From Chromatiales bacterium (GTDB taxonomy: Bacteria; Pseudomonadota; Gammaproteobacteria; Chromatiales; Chromatiaceae), in NCBI GenBank assembly GCA_024762485.1, contig JANTHH010000096.1, positions 1-10,062 of the forward strand: a DNA stretch of 10,062 nt. Reading direction: 5' to 3'. The position numbers and the translations under genes are program-made. Below are positions 1-8,500 of the stretch, piece by piece. A model generated the notes under the pieces. That model ran no database searches and was not told where the DNA came from. It was given only the letters and a program-made list of their open reading frames with translations. The first letter of the stretch is position 1. Each line of letters starts with the position of its first letter.

Positions 1-425
1 TACACCTCGGGTGGGGTGATCAGGTAGCGCTCGGGCAGGCGGATGGCGTTGACGATGGGGCGATCGGCCGCCGGCAGCGGGTAGTCGTCGAGCGCCCCCG
101 GTTCGACCCATGCCAGCGGCTGACCCTCCAGCCCGGACGGGGTGCCGGCATAGGCGCTGACCCACTGCACGTGGAGCCGCACGCTGAGATCGTCGTAATG
201 GTGGTCGAGGGCGATCAGCGGACGATGTCCCTCGATCTCGATGCCCAGTTCCTCGCGGCACTCGCGGCACAGGGCATCGCTCACGTCCTCGCCCGGCTCC
301 AGCTTGCCGCCCGGAAATTCCCACAAGCCGCCCTGGTGGGCATCGGCCGCGCGACGTGTCAGCAGTACCCGGCCACGGTCATCGACGATCACCGCTACCG
401 CGACCTGCACCAACTCAGCGACCAT
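1..425 (-). CDS. mutT: MutT-type Nudix hydrolase, probably fused to a ThiE-like domain (3' end outside window)
   Basis: The visible 141 residues form a complete Nudix domain. The protein starts MVAELVQVAV, carries the RRAADAH segment also found in E. coli MutT (residues 24-30), and has a full Nudix box at residues 40-62: G40, E46, R54-E55, E58-E59, G61. This family hydrolyses 8-oxo-dGTP to the monophosphate and limits A:T to C:G mutation. The domain ends at about residue 127, but the frame stays open into RLPERYLITPPEV at the window edge. That is how the C-terminal thiamine-phosphate-synthase-like domain begins in the two-domain Nudix proteins of Pseudomonas and relatives, so the full protein is probably about 310 residues (inference). 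The start ATG shares its A with the argJ TGA (TGATG) and no clear Shine-Dalgarno sequence precedes it, which suggests translational coupling. The residue matching MutT Asn119 is Asp121. Nudix assignment is sure; exact substrate and the fusion are less so. Confidence 0.9.
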   Translation of the reverse strand, partial: MVAELVQVAVAVIVDDRGRVLLTRRAADAHQGGLWEFPGGKLEPGEDVSDALCRECREELGIEIEGHRPLIALDHHYDDLSVRLHVQWVSAYAGTPSGLEGQPLAWVEPGALDDYPLPAADRPIVNAIRLPERYLITPPEV

Positions 426-1627
426 CAGCTGCGGTATTCGGCGTTGATCTTGATGTAGTCGTAGGAGAGGTCACAGGTCAGCAGGCGGCTGCTCGCCTCG
501 CCCCGGCCGAGATCGATGCGGATGCTGAAGGCGTGCTGATCCATCACCGCCTGGCCGGCGGCTTCTGTGTAGCCCGGGTCCCGGCCACCACCGCTGACGA
601 TCAGTACCTGGTCGAGCCAGATGCGCACCCGCTCCACGTCCAGCTCCTCGACCCCGGCGCGACCGACCGCGGCGAGGATGCGCCCCCAGTTGGGGTCGGC
701 GGCGAACAACGCGGTCTTCACCAGCGGCGACAGCGCCACCGTGTCGGCCACCTGACGTGCCTCCGTTGCGCTGGCGGCACCGGACACCGCCACCGTCACC
801 CGCTTGGTCGCCCCCTCGCCGTCATCGACGATGGCCCGCGCCAGTTCGGCGCAGACATCGGCCACGGCGGCGAACAGCGCCTGTCCCGCGGTGCTGTCCG
901 CGGACTCGATCGTCACGCCGGAAGCACCGCTGGCCATCAGCACGCAGGCGTCATTGGTGGAGGTGTCGCCGTCGACCGTGATGGCATTGAACGAGTCGGC
1001 GACCGCCGCCTGCAGGCAGCTCTGCAAGAGGTCCGCAGAGATCGCCACATCGGTGGCAACGAATGCCAGCATGGTGGCCATGTCGGGATGAATCATCCCC
1101 GACCCTTTGCTCATGCCGGTGACTATCACCGCGACACCGTCGATATCGAGACGGCGGCTGGCCAGCTTCGCCACCGTGTCGGTGGTCATGATGGCCCGCG
1201 CGGCACGCGGCCAGTTGTCTTCGGCCAGGTCTGCGACCAGCGCCGGCATGGCGGCGGCAAAGGGCGCGGTCGGCAGGTCTTCACCGATCACCCCGGTGGA
1301 GAAGGGCAGGATCTGTTCCTGCTCGCAGCCGCAGGCCGCCGCGGCCAGTTCGCAGCAACGATCTGCCGCCTGTCTGCCCGGCGCGCCGGTCCCGGCGTTG
1401 GCATTGCCGGCATTGATCAGCAGCCCCCGTGGCGCGGCCTGCGCCAGGTGCTCGCGGGCAACGGTGACCGGCGCGGCACAGAAGGCATTGCGGGTGAAGA
1501 CCGCGCCGACGGTGGCATCCGCGGGCAGGGTCATCAGCACCAGGTCGTCACGGCCCTGGTAGCGTATGCCGGCGGCGGCGACACCGAGGCGCACGCCGGG
1601 GACCGGATGGATGGTGGCGTCCATCAT
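425..1627 (-). CDS. argJ: Bifunctional glutamate N-acetyltransferase / amino-acid acetyltransferase ArgJ
   Basis: ArgJ moves the acetyl group of N-acetylornithine to glutamate, giving ornithine and N-acetylglutamate in the cyclic arginine pathway; many members also use acetyl-CoA. The protein is 400 residues, normal for the family. Visible motifs: the oxyanion-hole segment FSTGVIGE (Thr111-Gly112), KGSGMIHPDMATMLAF with the autocleavage nucleophile Thr185 (alpha chain ends at Ala184, beta chain starts at Thr185), DGDTSTND at 219-226, DPNWGR at 311-316, and the typical C-terminus YIKINAEYRS. All the residues needed for self-processing are present. Two ATGs in tandem follow the secA stop after one base; I take the first (1627), but 1624 is equally possible. 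The frame extends upstream inside secA to 1978, but that part is Arg/Ser-rich shadow sequence unlike ArgJ. There is no convincing Shine-Dalgarno sequence, so translation probably depends on secA. Its stop overlaps the Nudix start. Confidence 0.96.
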   Translation of the reverse strand: MMDATIHPVPGVRLGVAAAGIRYQGRDDLVLMTLPADATVGAVFTRNAFCAAPVTVAREHLAQAAPRGLLINAGNANAGTGAPGRQAADRCCELAAAACGCEQEQILPFSTGVIGEDLPTAPFAAAMPALVADLAEDNWPRAARAIMTTDTVAKLASRRLDIDGVAVIVTGMSKGSGMIHPDMATMLAFVATDVAISADLLQSCLQAAVADSFNAITVDGDTSTNDACVLMASGASGVTIESADSTAGQALFAAVADVCAELARAIVDDGEGATKRVTVAVSGAASATEARQVADTVALSPLVKTALFAADPNWGRILAAVGRAGVEELDVERVRIWLDQVLIVSGGGRDPGYTEAAGQAVMDQHAFSIRIDLGRGEASSRLLTCDLSYDYIKINAEYRS

Positions 1628-1628
1628 C

Positions 1629-4436
<2,808 letters not shown>

Positions 4437-4439
4437 GAA

Positions 4440-4505
4440 TTAGCGGACCACACGGTACATAGCTGAGAACAGGGTTCGGGATGATAACCCATATCGGGCC
4501 TGCAT
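4440..4505 (-). CDS. Possible 21-residue leader ORF upstream of secA (weak)
   Basis: A short frame begins at an ATG (4505-4503), encodes a basic peptide starting MQARYGLSSR and ending MYRVVR, and stops with TAA at 4442-4440, three bases before the secA ATG. secA lacks an evident Shine-Dalgarno sequence, so coupling to this frame is conceivable. There is no signal peptide and no SecM-type arrest motif. The start has no good ribosome binding site, and the frame is the tail of a longer out-of-frame reading inside the M23 gene. It is more likely chance than a gene; it is recorded because of its position. Confidence 0.13.
   Translation of the reverse strand: MQARYGLSSRTLFSAMYRVVR
4481..4486 (-). 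promoter_or_regulatory. Candidate -10 box upstream of secA
   Basis: The minus strand reads TATCAT, five of six matches to TATAAT, about 45 bases before the secA ATG. Transcription would start near 4474 and leave a leader of just under 40 bases. No recognisable -35 hexamer sits 16-18 bases upstream, so this is a weak call. If real, it would give secA expression independent of the M23 gene. Confidence 0.25.
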
Positions 4506-4514
4506 CCGCGACAT

Positions 4515-4538
4515 CCGGCGAACTGCCGGCGTTTTTTT
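4515..4538 (+). terminator. Small GC hairpin followed by T7 on the plus strand
   Basis: On the plus strand CCGGC (4515-4519) pairs with GCCGG (4525-4529) around the loop GAACT. Two bases later comes a run of seven T (4532-4538). This has the form of a short intrinsic terminator, but it faces antisense to the M23 and secA genes and no plus-strand gene lies upstream. In the M23-secA transcript it would instead be A7 followed by the hairpin. The stem is only five pairs. It could stop antisense transcripts, act as an mRNA structure near the secA leader, or be chance. Confidence 0.25.
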
Positions 4539-4540
4539 CA

Positions 4541-4560
4541 GGGAGGGATTGGGAGGGGGG
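4541..4560 (+). other. G-quadruplex-like G-run abutting the M23 stop codon
   Basis: The plus strand reads G3-A-G3-ATT-G3-A-G6, which satisfies the four-tract quadruplex pattern (G3 tracts, loops of 1-3 bases). It ends at the base before the M23 stop codon. The plus strand is the template for M23 and secA, so a quadruplex here would lie in the transcribed strand. The mRNA copy is C-rich and G-poor, as Rho-loading sequences are. The motif is seen directly; any function is inferred. Confidence 0.5.
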
Positions 4561-5490
4561 TCAGGGACTGCGGATATAGCGCTTGGGGTCGACGACCCGG
4601 CCGTCCTTGCGTACTTCGAAGTGAACGTGGGGGCCATTGGAGCGCCCGGTCGAGCCGAGCAGGGCAATGACCTGCCCCTTAGCGACCGTATCGCCGCTGC
4701 TCACCAGGTTTTTCTGGTTGTGTGCATAACGGGTGGTAAAGCCGTCCGCGTGGCGGATTTCGACAATATTGCCGTAGCCGCTGTCATTCTTTTCAGAGCG
4801 GACCACCACGCCGGCAGCCACTGCCTTGACCTCGGTGCCGGCCTTGCCGGCAAAGTCGATACCATGATGAGCGGTCTTGCGCCCCGTAAAAGGATCGGTA
4901 CGTTTGCCGTAGCCAGAAGATATCCAGCCCTTGGTGATCGGACGACCCGAGGGCTTGAGCTGGCTCAGCAGTTTCTCATCCAGCATCATGTCCTGCAGCA
5001 ACAGCAGCTTCTTTTCGCGGTCTGCCAGCAGTTGCTCGACGCGGCTCAGGTCATCGGCCAGTTCCGCAGCGCTCACCGGATGACTCTCGACATCCTCTGC
5101 CAGGCCACCGAGTGCCGGCTCGGCGGCGAAGTCGAATTCGTCGTGATCGAGCTTGCCCAGGCTCACCAAGCGCTCGCCCACCGCGTCGAGACGCATCACA
5201 TGGGCCTGCAGGGCACCGATACGCAGTGCCAGGGCATCGATGTTGTTGCGGGCCTCCTCGCGTGCCTGCGCCACCAACTCGTGCTCCGACTCGAGCTGCT
5301 CCTGCAGCGCCTTGGCGGTATCCAGCACCACCGCCCGCCCGGCCTGACGGCTACCCAGCTGGTAACCGGCCCACAGCAGCACCATGCCGAGCAGCATGAA
5401 GACGACGAAACCCCACGCCAGCACACCCGGAAGATGCAGGTCGAGGCTGCACTTCTTGTGGTTCTGGGTGGACAGGAGGATGATGTTCAT
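4561..5490 (-). CDS. Membrane-anchored M23 (LytM-type) peptidoglycan metallopeptidase
   Basis: The 309-residue protein has a short cytosolic N-terminus, one hydrophobic segment at about 21-45 (a signal anchor without a clear cleavage site), a helical charged stretch at about 55-175 probably forming coiled coil, and a C-terminal M23 domain at about 185-304. Zinc and catalytic residues are intact: H208xxxD212 in the HHGIDF motif and H288xH290 in GPHVHFEV, so it is probably an active endopeptidase cleaving peptide cross-links, not a degenerate EnvC/NlpD-type activator. It would face the periplasm. Similar M23 genes lie just upstream of secA in Pseudomonas and relatives, the position occupied by secM in E. 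coli. The ATG at 5490 is the natural start because the membrane segment follows it; only a weak purine stretch (AGAGAC) precedes it. The protein ends YIRSP immediately after the domain. It is divergent from the dciA-like gene, with 88 bp between. Physiological substrate unknown. Confidence 0.9.
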   Translation of the reverse strand: MNIILLSTQNHKKCSLDLHLPGVLAWGFVVFMLLGMVLLWAGYQLGSRQAGRAVVLDTAKALQEQLESEHELVAQAREEARNNIDALALRIGALQAHVMRLDAVGERLVSLGKLDHDEFDFAAEPALGGLAEDVESHPVSAAELADDLSRVEQLLADREKKLLLLQDMMLDEKLLSQLKPSGRPITKGWISSGYGKRTDPFTGRKTAHHGIDFAGKAGTEVKAVAAGVVVRSEKNDSGYGNIVEIRHADGFTTRYAHNQKNLVSSGDTVAKGQVIALLGSTGRSNGPHVHFEVRKDGRVVDPKRYIRSP

Positions 5491-5578
5491 TCGGGTCTCT
5501 GGTATCGCTCTTGTGATATCTCTACGGCCGTCAACGTCGTAACTTTATATTCTATCTCCGGGCAACCAGGCCAGGCAC
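5491..5578. promoter_or_regulatory. Divergent promoter region between the M23 and dciA-like genes
   Basis: These 88 bases separate two divergent start codons and so must serve both directions unless transcription reads through. The only AT-rich core is near 5541-5555. On the plus strand it offers TATATT (5546-5551), about 28 bases before the dciA-like ATG; on the minus strand the same core offers TATAAA and TAGAAT. No good -35 box is at proper spacing for either, so precise promoters cannot be assigned. Confidence 0.4.
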
Positions 5579-6025
5579 ATGGTTACGGTACGCAAATCAC
5601 GAAATCCCCTGCGCGTGGAGCAGATCATGGGGCGCCAGCTGGGCGACCTCCTCGATACGCTCCGACAGCAGCAGCGACTGCTCTCGCAGGTAAGGGCCCA
5701 GCTGCCCGCCCCGCTCGATGCCCACTGTCTCGCCGCGCAATGCTCGAAACACCGTCTGGTGCTCTACAGCGACTCCTCGATATGGGCCAACCGCCTGCGT
5801 TTCGAGTTGCCGGCACTGCTGGAGCGTCTCCGGCAGCAGGGCATGGAACTCGATGACTGGCAGATCCGCATTCAGCCACCACCACGCAAGGCGGTGGGTC
5901 GCGATCAGCCCCGTCTGTCGACGGCGGCCAGCAGGCAACTCGACCAGCTGGCCGAACATATCGACAACAGCGAACTCAGCCAGGCACTGCAGCGGCTGGC
6001 CCGCCGGGGCAGAGGCCAGGACTGA
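5579..6025 (+). CDS. dciA: DUF721 protein, DciA-type replicative helicase loader/operator
   Basis: The 148-residue basic protein matches the DUF721 layout. It has an N-terminal helical segment with MGRQLGDLLDTLRQQ (17-31), a core with CSKHRLVLYSDSSIWANRLRF (55-75; the WAxxLRF element after a beta strand is the family hallmark), then LPALLERLRQQG, and a C-terminal helix at 113-142 of the kind seen in gammaproteobacterial members. DciA interacts with the DnaB helicase and promotes its loading in bacteria that lack the phage-derived DnaC/DnaI loaders, so the gene suggests a host outside Enterobacterales. It is the only plus-strand gene here, placed between lpxC and the M23 gene as in Pseudomonas. 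Its stop TGA (6023-6025) directly abuts the convergent lpxC stop. The ATG at 5579 is preceded by AGG at 5568-5570, eight bases away, a weak ribosome binding site. Family assignment is strong; helicase loading is inferred from family knowledge. Confidence 0.88.
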   Translation: MVTVRKSRNPLRVEQIMGRQLGDLLDTLRQQQRLLSQVRAQLPAPLDAHCLAAQCSKHRLVLYSDSSIWANRLRFELPALLERLRQQGMELDDWQIRIQPPPRKAVGRDQPRLSTAASRQLDQLAEHIDNSELSQALQRLARRGRGQD

Positions 6026-6940
6026 TCAGCCGGCCTGTACGGGTTTCATGTAGGAGATCGGCACCAGATCATCCTCGTCCTCGAAGGTGACCTCTTCCCA
6101 TGCCGCAGGATGGGCGATCAACGCCTTCAGCAGCTGGTTGTTCAACCCATGCCCGGACTTGTAACCGCTGAACGCGCCGATCAGGCTATGGCCGAGCAGG
6201 TAGAGGTCCCCGATGGCGTCGAGGATCTTGTGTTTCACGAATTCATCGTCGTAGCGCAGGCCGTCCTCGTTGAGGACCCGATAGTCATCGACCACGATGG
6301 CATTGTGCATGCTGCCGCCAAGCGCCAGCTTGCGCTCGCGCAGCATTTCGATATCACGCAGGAAACCGAAGGTGCGGGCACGGCTGACCTCCTTGACGAA
6401 GGAGGTGGAGGAGAAGTCGATGCTGGCGGTCTTGATCTCGTCACTGATCACGGGGTGATCGAAATCGATGCCAAAGCTGACCTTGAAGCCGTCGAAGGGT
6501 TCGAAACGGGCGCGCTTGTCGCCCTCGGTCACCTCGATGGGTTCGAGTATGCGGATGAACCGCTTCGGTGCATTCTGTTCTTCGACGCCGGCCGACTGGA
6601 TCAGGAACACGAAGGGACCCGCGCTGCCGTCCATGATCGGCACCTCCGGCGCGCTGACGTCGATATAGGCGTTGTCGATACCGAGTCCAGCGAGGGCGGA
6701 GAGCAGGTGCTCGACAGTGGAAATGCGCACATCGCCCTTCACCAGGGTGGTGGAGAGCTGGGTGTCACCCACGTTCTCGGCCTTGGCCTCGATCTCCACC
6801 GGCTGCGCAAGATCCACGCGACGGAAAATGATACCCGAGTCGGCGGCAGCAGGGCGCAGGGTGAGATAGACCTTCTCACCGGTGTGGAGACCCACGCCGG
6901 TGGCGCGGATCACGTTCTTGAGTGTGCGTTGCCTAATCAT
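6026..6940 (-). CDS. lpxC: UDP-3-O-acyl-N-acetylglucosamine deacetylase LpxC
   Basis: LpxC removes the acetyl group from UDP-3-O-acyl-GlcNAc, the committed step of lipid A synthesis, using catalytic zinc in the cytosol. The protein is 304 residues, against 305 in E. coli. Zinc ligands and catalytic residues are all present at an offset of one: E77 and H78 in TVEHLLSA, H237 and D241 in VKHKILDAIGD with K238, and H264 in SGHGLNNQL. The start MIRQRTLKNVIRATGVGLHTG is the standard N-terminus. The frame remains open upstream to 7069, but those extra 43 codons do not resemble the family, and GAG-type purines precede the ATG at 6940. A gap of 189 bp separates it from ftsZ, so it may have its own promoter. 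In E. coli LpxC is degraded by FtsH through its C-terminal tail; the tail here (SYMKPVQAG) differs and cannot be judged. It converges with dciA with no spacer. Confidence 0.98.
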   Translation of the reverse strand: MIRQRTLKNVIRATGVGLHTGEKVYLTLRPAAADSGIIFRRVDLAQPVEIEAKAENVGDTQLSTTLVKGDVRISTVEHLLSALAGLGIDNAYIDVSAPEVPIMDGSAGPFVFLIQSAGVEEQNAPKRFIRILEPIEVTEGDKRARFEPFDGFKVSFGIDFDHPVISDEIKTASIDFSSTSFVKEVSRARTFGFLRDIEMLRERKLALGGSMHNAIVVDDYRVLNEDGLRYDDEFVKHKILDAIGDLYLLGHSLIGAFSGYKSGHGLNNQLLKALIAHPAAWEEVTFEDEDDLVPISYMKPVQAG

Positions 6941-7020
6941 ACGGTCTCGATTCTCTCGATCTGCACCATCCTGGCGCACGCGCAAGCGGATAGCGACGTC
7001 ATCCATTGACATCGAAAATC

Positions 7021-7027
7021 TGTATAA
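7021..7027 (-). promoter_or_regulatory. Candidate -10 box upstream of lpxC
   Basis: The minus strand reads TTATACA, containing TATACA (7026-7021), about 80 bases before the lpxC start and the most promoter-like hexamer in the ftsZ-lpxC gap. No clear -35 element is visible at 16-18 bases, so this is a weak call. It would give lpxC a transcript independent of the upstream division genes. Confidence 0.22.
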
Positions 7028-7051
7028 CGACGCCCCGGGAATGCCATTACT

Positions 7052-7070
7052 ATTGGGGATTACCCTCAAT
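7052..7070. repeat. Bulged inverted repeat between ftsZ and lpxC
   Basis: ATTG-GGG (7052-7058) pairs with CCC-T-CAAT (7063-7070) around the four-base loop ATTA, giving seven pairs with a single bulged T. It lies 60 bases beyond the ftsZ stop. No T-run follows on the minus strand, so it is not a standard intrinsic terminator. It could be a protein site or an mRNA 3'-end structure of ftsZ. The rest of the 6941-7129 gap shows no further gene. Confidence 0.3.
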
Positions 7071-7129
7071 CCTCGCTCAAATGTGACCGTTTTGCAATCA
7101 ACTCATGGTCATCCTGCCAACTCCACCGC

Positions 7130-8293
7130 TCAATCTGCCTGGCGTCGCAGGAAGGCCGGGATATCCAGATAATCCATATCCTTGCGCTCGGCTGCCTCCA
7201 CATAGGCCTTGGCATTGCCACGGATGCGGTTGGACTCGGTCGCCTGCTCGACCGGCGCCGGCTCCACCACGTCGCTGTTGACCAGACGCACCGGTGCCGC
7301 CGCTTCGGCCGGAATATCGACACCGCAGGACTGTGCGCTGTCACCAAGACCGGTGGCGACCACAGTGACCCGCAACTCGTCGCGCATGTCCGGGTCGATG
7401 ACCGTGCCCACCACCACCATGGCATCGTCGTCGGCAAATTCGCGCACGGCATTGCCGACCTCGTCGAACTCACCGATGGACATGTCCAGCCCGGCGGTGA
7501 TGTTCACCAACAGACCCTTGGCACCGGCCAGGTTGACCTCATCGAGCAGCGGGCTCTGGATCGCCATCTCCGCGGCATCGCGGGCGCGTTCGTCACCGGT
7601 CGAGCGGCCGGTACCCATCATCGCCATGCCCATCTCGGACATCACCGTGCGCACGTCGGCGAAGTCGACATTGATCAGGCCCGGGCGGGTGATCAGGTCC
7701 GCGATACCCTGCACCGCATCCTGCAACACGTCGTTGGCCGCCTTGAAGGCCTCGACCAGCGGGGTGTGCTTGCCCAGCACCTCGAGCAGTTTCTCGTTGG
7801 GGATGGTGATCAACGAATCGACCGTGCGCGACAGCTCGTCCAGACCGCTGTCGGCCACCATCATGCGGCGCCTGCCCTCGAAGGGGAAAGGCTTGGTCAC
7901 CACTGCCACGGTGAGAATACCCAGCTCTTTCGCCACCTCGGCCACCACCGGTGCCGCGCCGGTACCGGTGCCGCCACCCATGCCGGCGGTGATGAACACC
8001 ATGTCCGCACCATCGAGTGCATCGCGGATGCGATCCTTGTCCTCCAGCGCTGCCTGGTAGCCGACCTCGGGATCGGCACCGGCGCCGAGACCCTTGGTCA
8101 TCGACGAACCGATCTGCAGCACCGTGCGCACCTCGGAATTCTGCAGCGCCTGTGCATCGGTATTGGCACAGATGAAATCCACGCCCTCGATGTTCGAGCG
8201 CAACATGTGGTTGACCGCATTGTTGCCGCCACCACCGACACCCACGACCTTGATAACCGCGTTCTGACTCTCCAGATCCATTAGCTCAAACAT
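7130..8293 (-). CDS. ftsZ: Cell division GTPase FtsZ
   Basis: FtsZ is the tubulin-like GTPase that polymerises into the division ring. The 387-residue protein starts MFELMDLESQNAVIKVVGVGGGG, close to the E. coli N-terminus. Features: nucleotide-binding glycine loop at 18-23; tubulin signature GGGTGTG at 107-113; T7 synergy loop NVDFADV at 208-214 with the catalytic aspartates D210 and D213; a variable linker at about 320-373; and the C-terminal conserved peptide DYLDIPAFLRRQAD at 374-387, which binds FtsA, ZipA and other partners and is nearly identical to E. coli. It is full length with an intact active site. The ATG at 8293 has the clearest ribosome binding site in the window (GGGAG at 8305-8301). 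It lies 206 bp downstream of ftsA, so extra promoters between ftsA and ftsZ are plausible but not identified. Confidence 0.99.
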   Translation of the reverse strand: MFELMDLESQNAVIKVVGVGGGGNNAVNHMLRSNIEGVDFICANTDAQALQNSEVRTVLQIGSSMTKGLGAGADPEVGYQAALEDKDRIRDALDGADMVFITAGMGGGTGTGAAPVVAEVAKELGILTVAVVTKPFPFEGRRRMMVADSGLDELSRTVDSLITIPNEKLLEVLGKHTPLVEAFKAANDVLQDAVQGIADLITRPGLINVDFADVRTVMSEMGMAMMGTGRSTGDERARDAAEMAIQSPLLDEVNLAGAKGLLVNITAGLDMSIGEFDEVGNAVREFADDDAMVVVGTVIDPDMRDELRVTVVATGLGDSAQSCGVDIPAEAAAPVRLVNSDVVEPAPVEQATESNRIRGNAKAYVEAAERKDMDYLDIPAFLRRQAD

Positions 8294-8300
8294 TTGTCTT

Positions 8301-8305
8301 CTCCC
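8301..8305 (-). promoter_or_regulatory. Ribosome binding site of ftsZ
   Basis: The minus strand reads GGGAG seven bases before the ftsZ ATG, a good Shine-Dalgarno match at good spacing. It stands out because most other starts in this window rely on weak sites or stop/start overlaps, in keeping with the high level of FtsZ a cell needs. Confidence 0.7.
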
Positions 8306-8338
8306 ACACCATTAACTTCGGTAACTGCCTCGCCCGCA

Positions 8339-8500
8339 TCACGGACGCTGCGCCCCTGCTCCGAGCGGTTCTGCCGCCCACAGATCCAGCACGCAGCGCC
8401 GGACAACCTGTTCGGGACCAAGTGACGGCCCCCTGACATGCGCCGCCGGCATCACCGGCGTCATGGCCTGCAAGCGGCTCTTCACCCGCTGCATCGCCAT
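8339..8500 (-). CDS. Possible small ORF (53 codons) between ftsA and ftsZ
   Basis: An ATG shares its A with the ftsA stop codon (TGATG, as at ftsQ/ftsA) and opens a frame of 53 codons, starting MAMQRVKSRLQAM and ending GAGAQRP, that stops 45 bases before ftsZ. The peptide is basic at the N-terminus, with no membrane segment and no motif I recognise. In the first 20 codons every third position is G or C, against 12 of 20 first and 10 of 20 second positions, which is the pattern expected of coding DNA here. The bias weakens in the second half (about two thirds GC at position three, and a TCA codon, which secA avoids). It may be a real coupled gene, a remnant, or chance. I know of no standard dcw gene at this position. 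Confidence 0.3.
   Translation of the reverse strand: MAMQRVKSRLQAMTPVMPAAHVRGPSLGPEQVVRRCVLDLWAAEPLGAGAQRP
8444..8460. repeat. Perfect GC-rich inverted repeat between ftsA and ftsZ
   Basis: CGCCGG (8444-8449) and CCGGCG (8455-8460) form a six-pair all-GC stem around the loop CATCA. No T-run follows on either strand, so it is not an ordinary terminator. It lies inside the possible small ORF and could be a stem in the ftsA-ftsZ mRNA. In GC-rich DNA such short repeats also arise by chance. Confidence 0.3.

Noticed and set aside
4440..4667. SecM-like protein in a second frame overlapping the M23 3' end, with a Pro-Pro-Pro stretch
   Set aside because: No signal peptide and no FxxxxWIxxxxGIRAGP-type arrest sequence; most of the frame is a shadow of the M23 coding sequence.
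6941..7069. 43-codon N-terminal extension of lpxC
   Set aside because: LpxC proteins start at MIxQRT-like sequence and the 304-residue form matches the family length; the extension has no family likeness.
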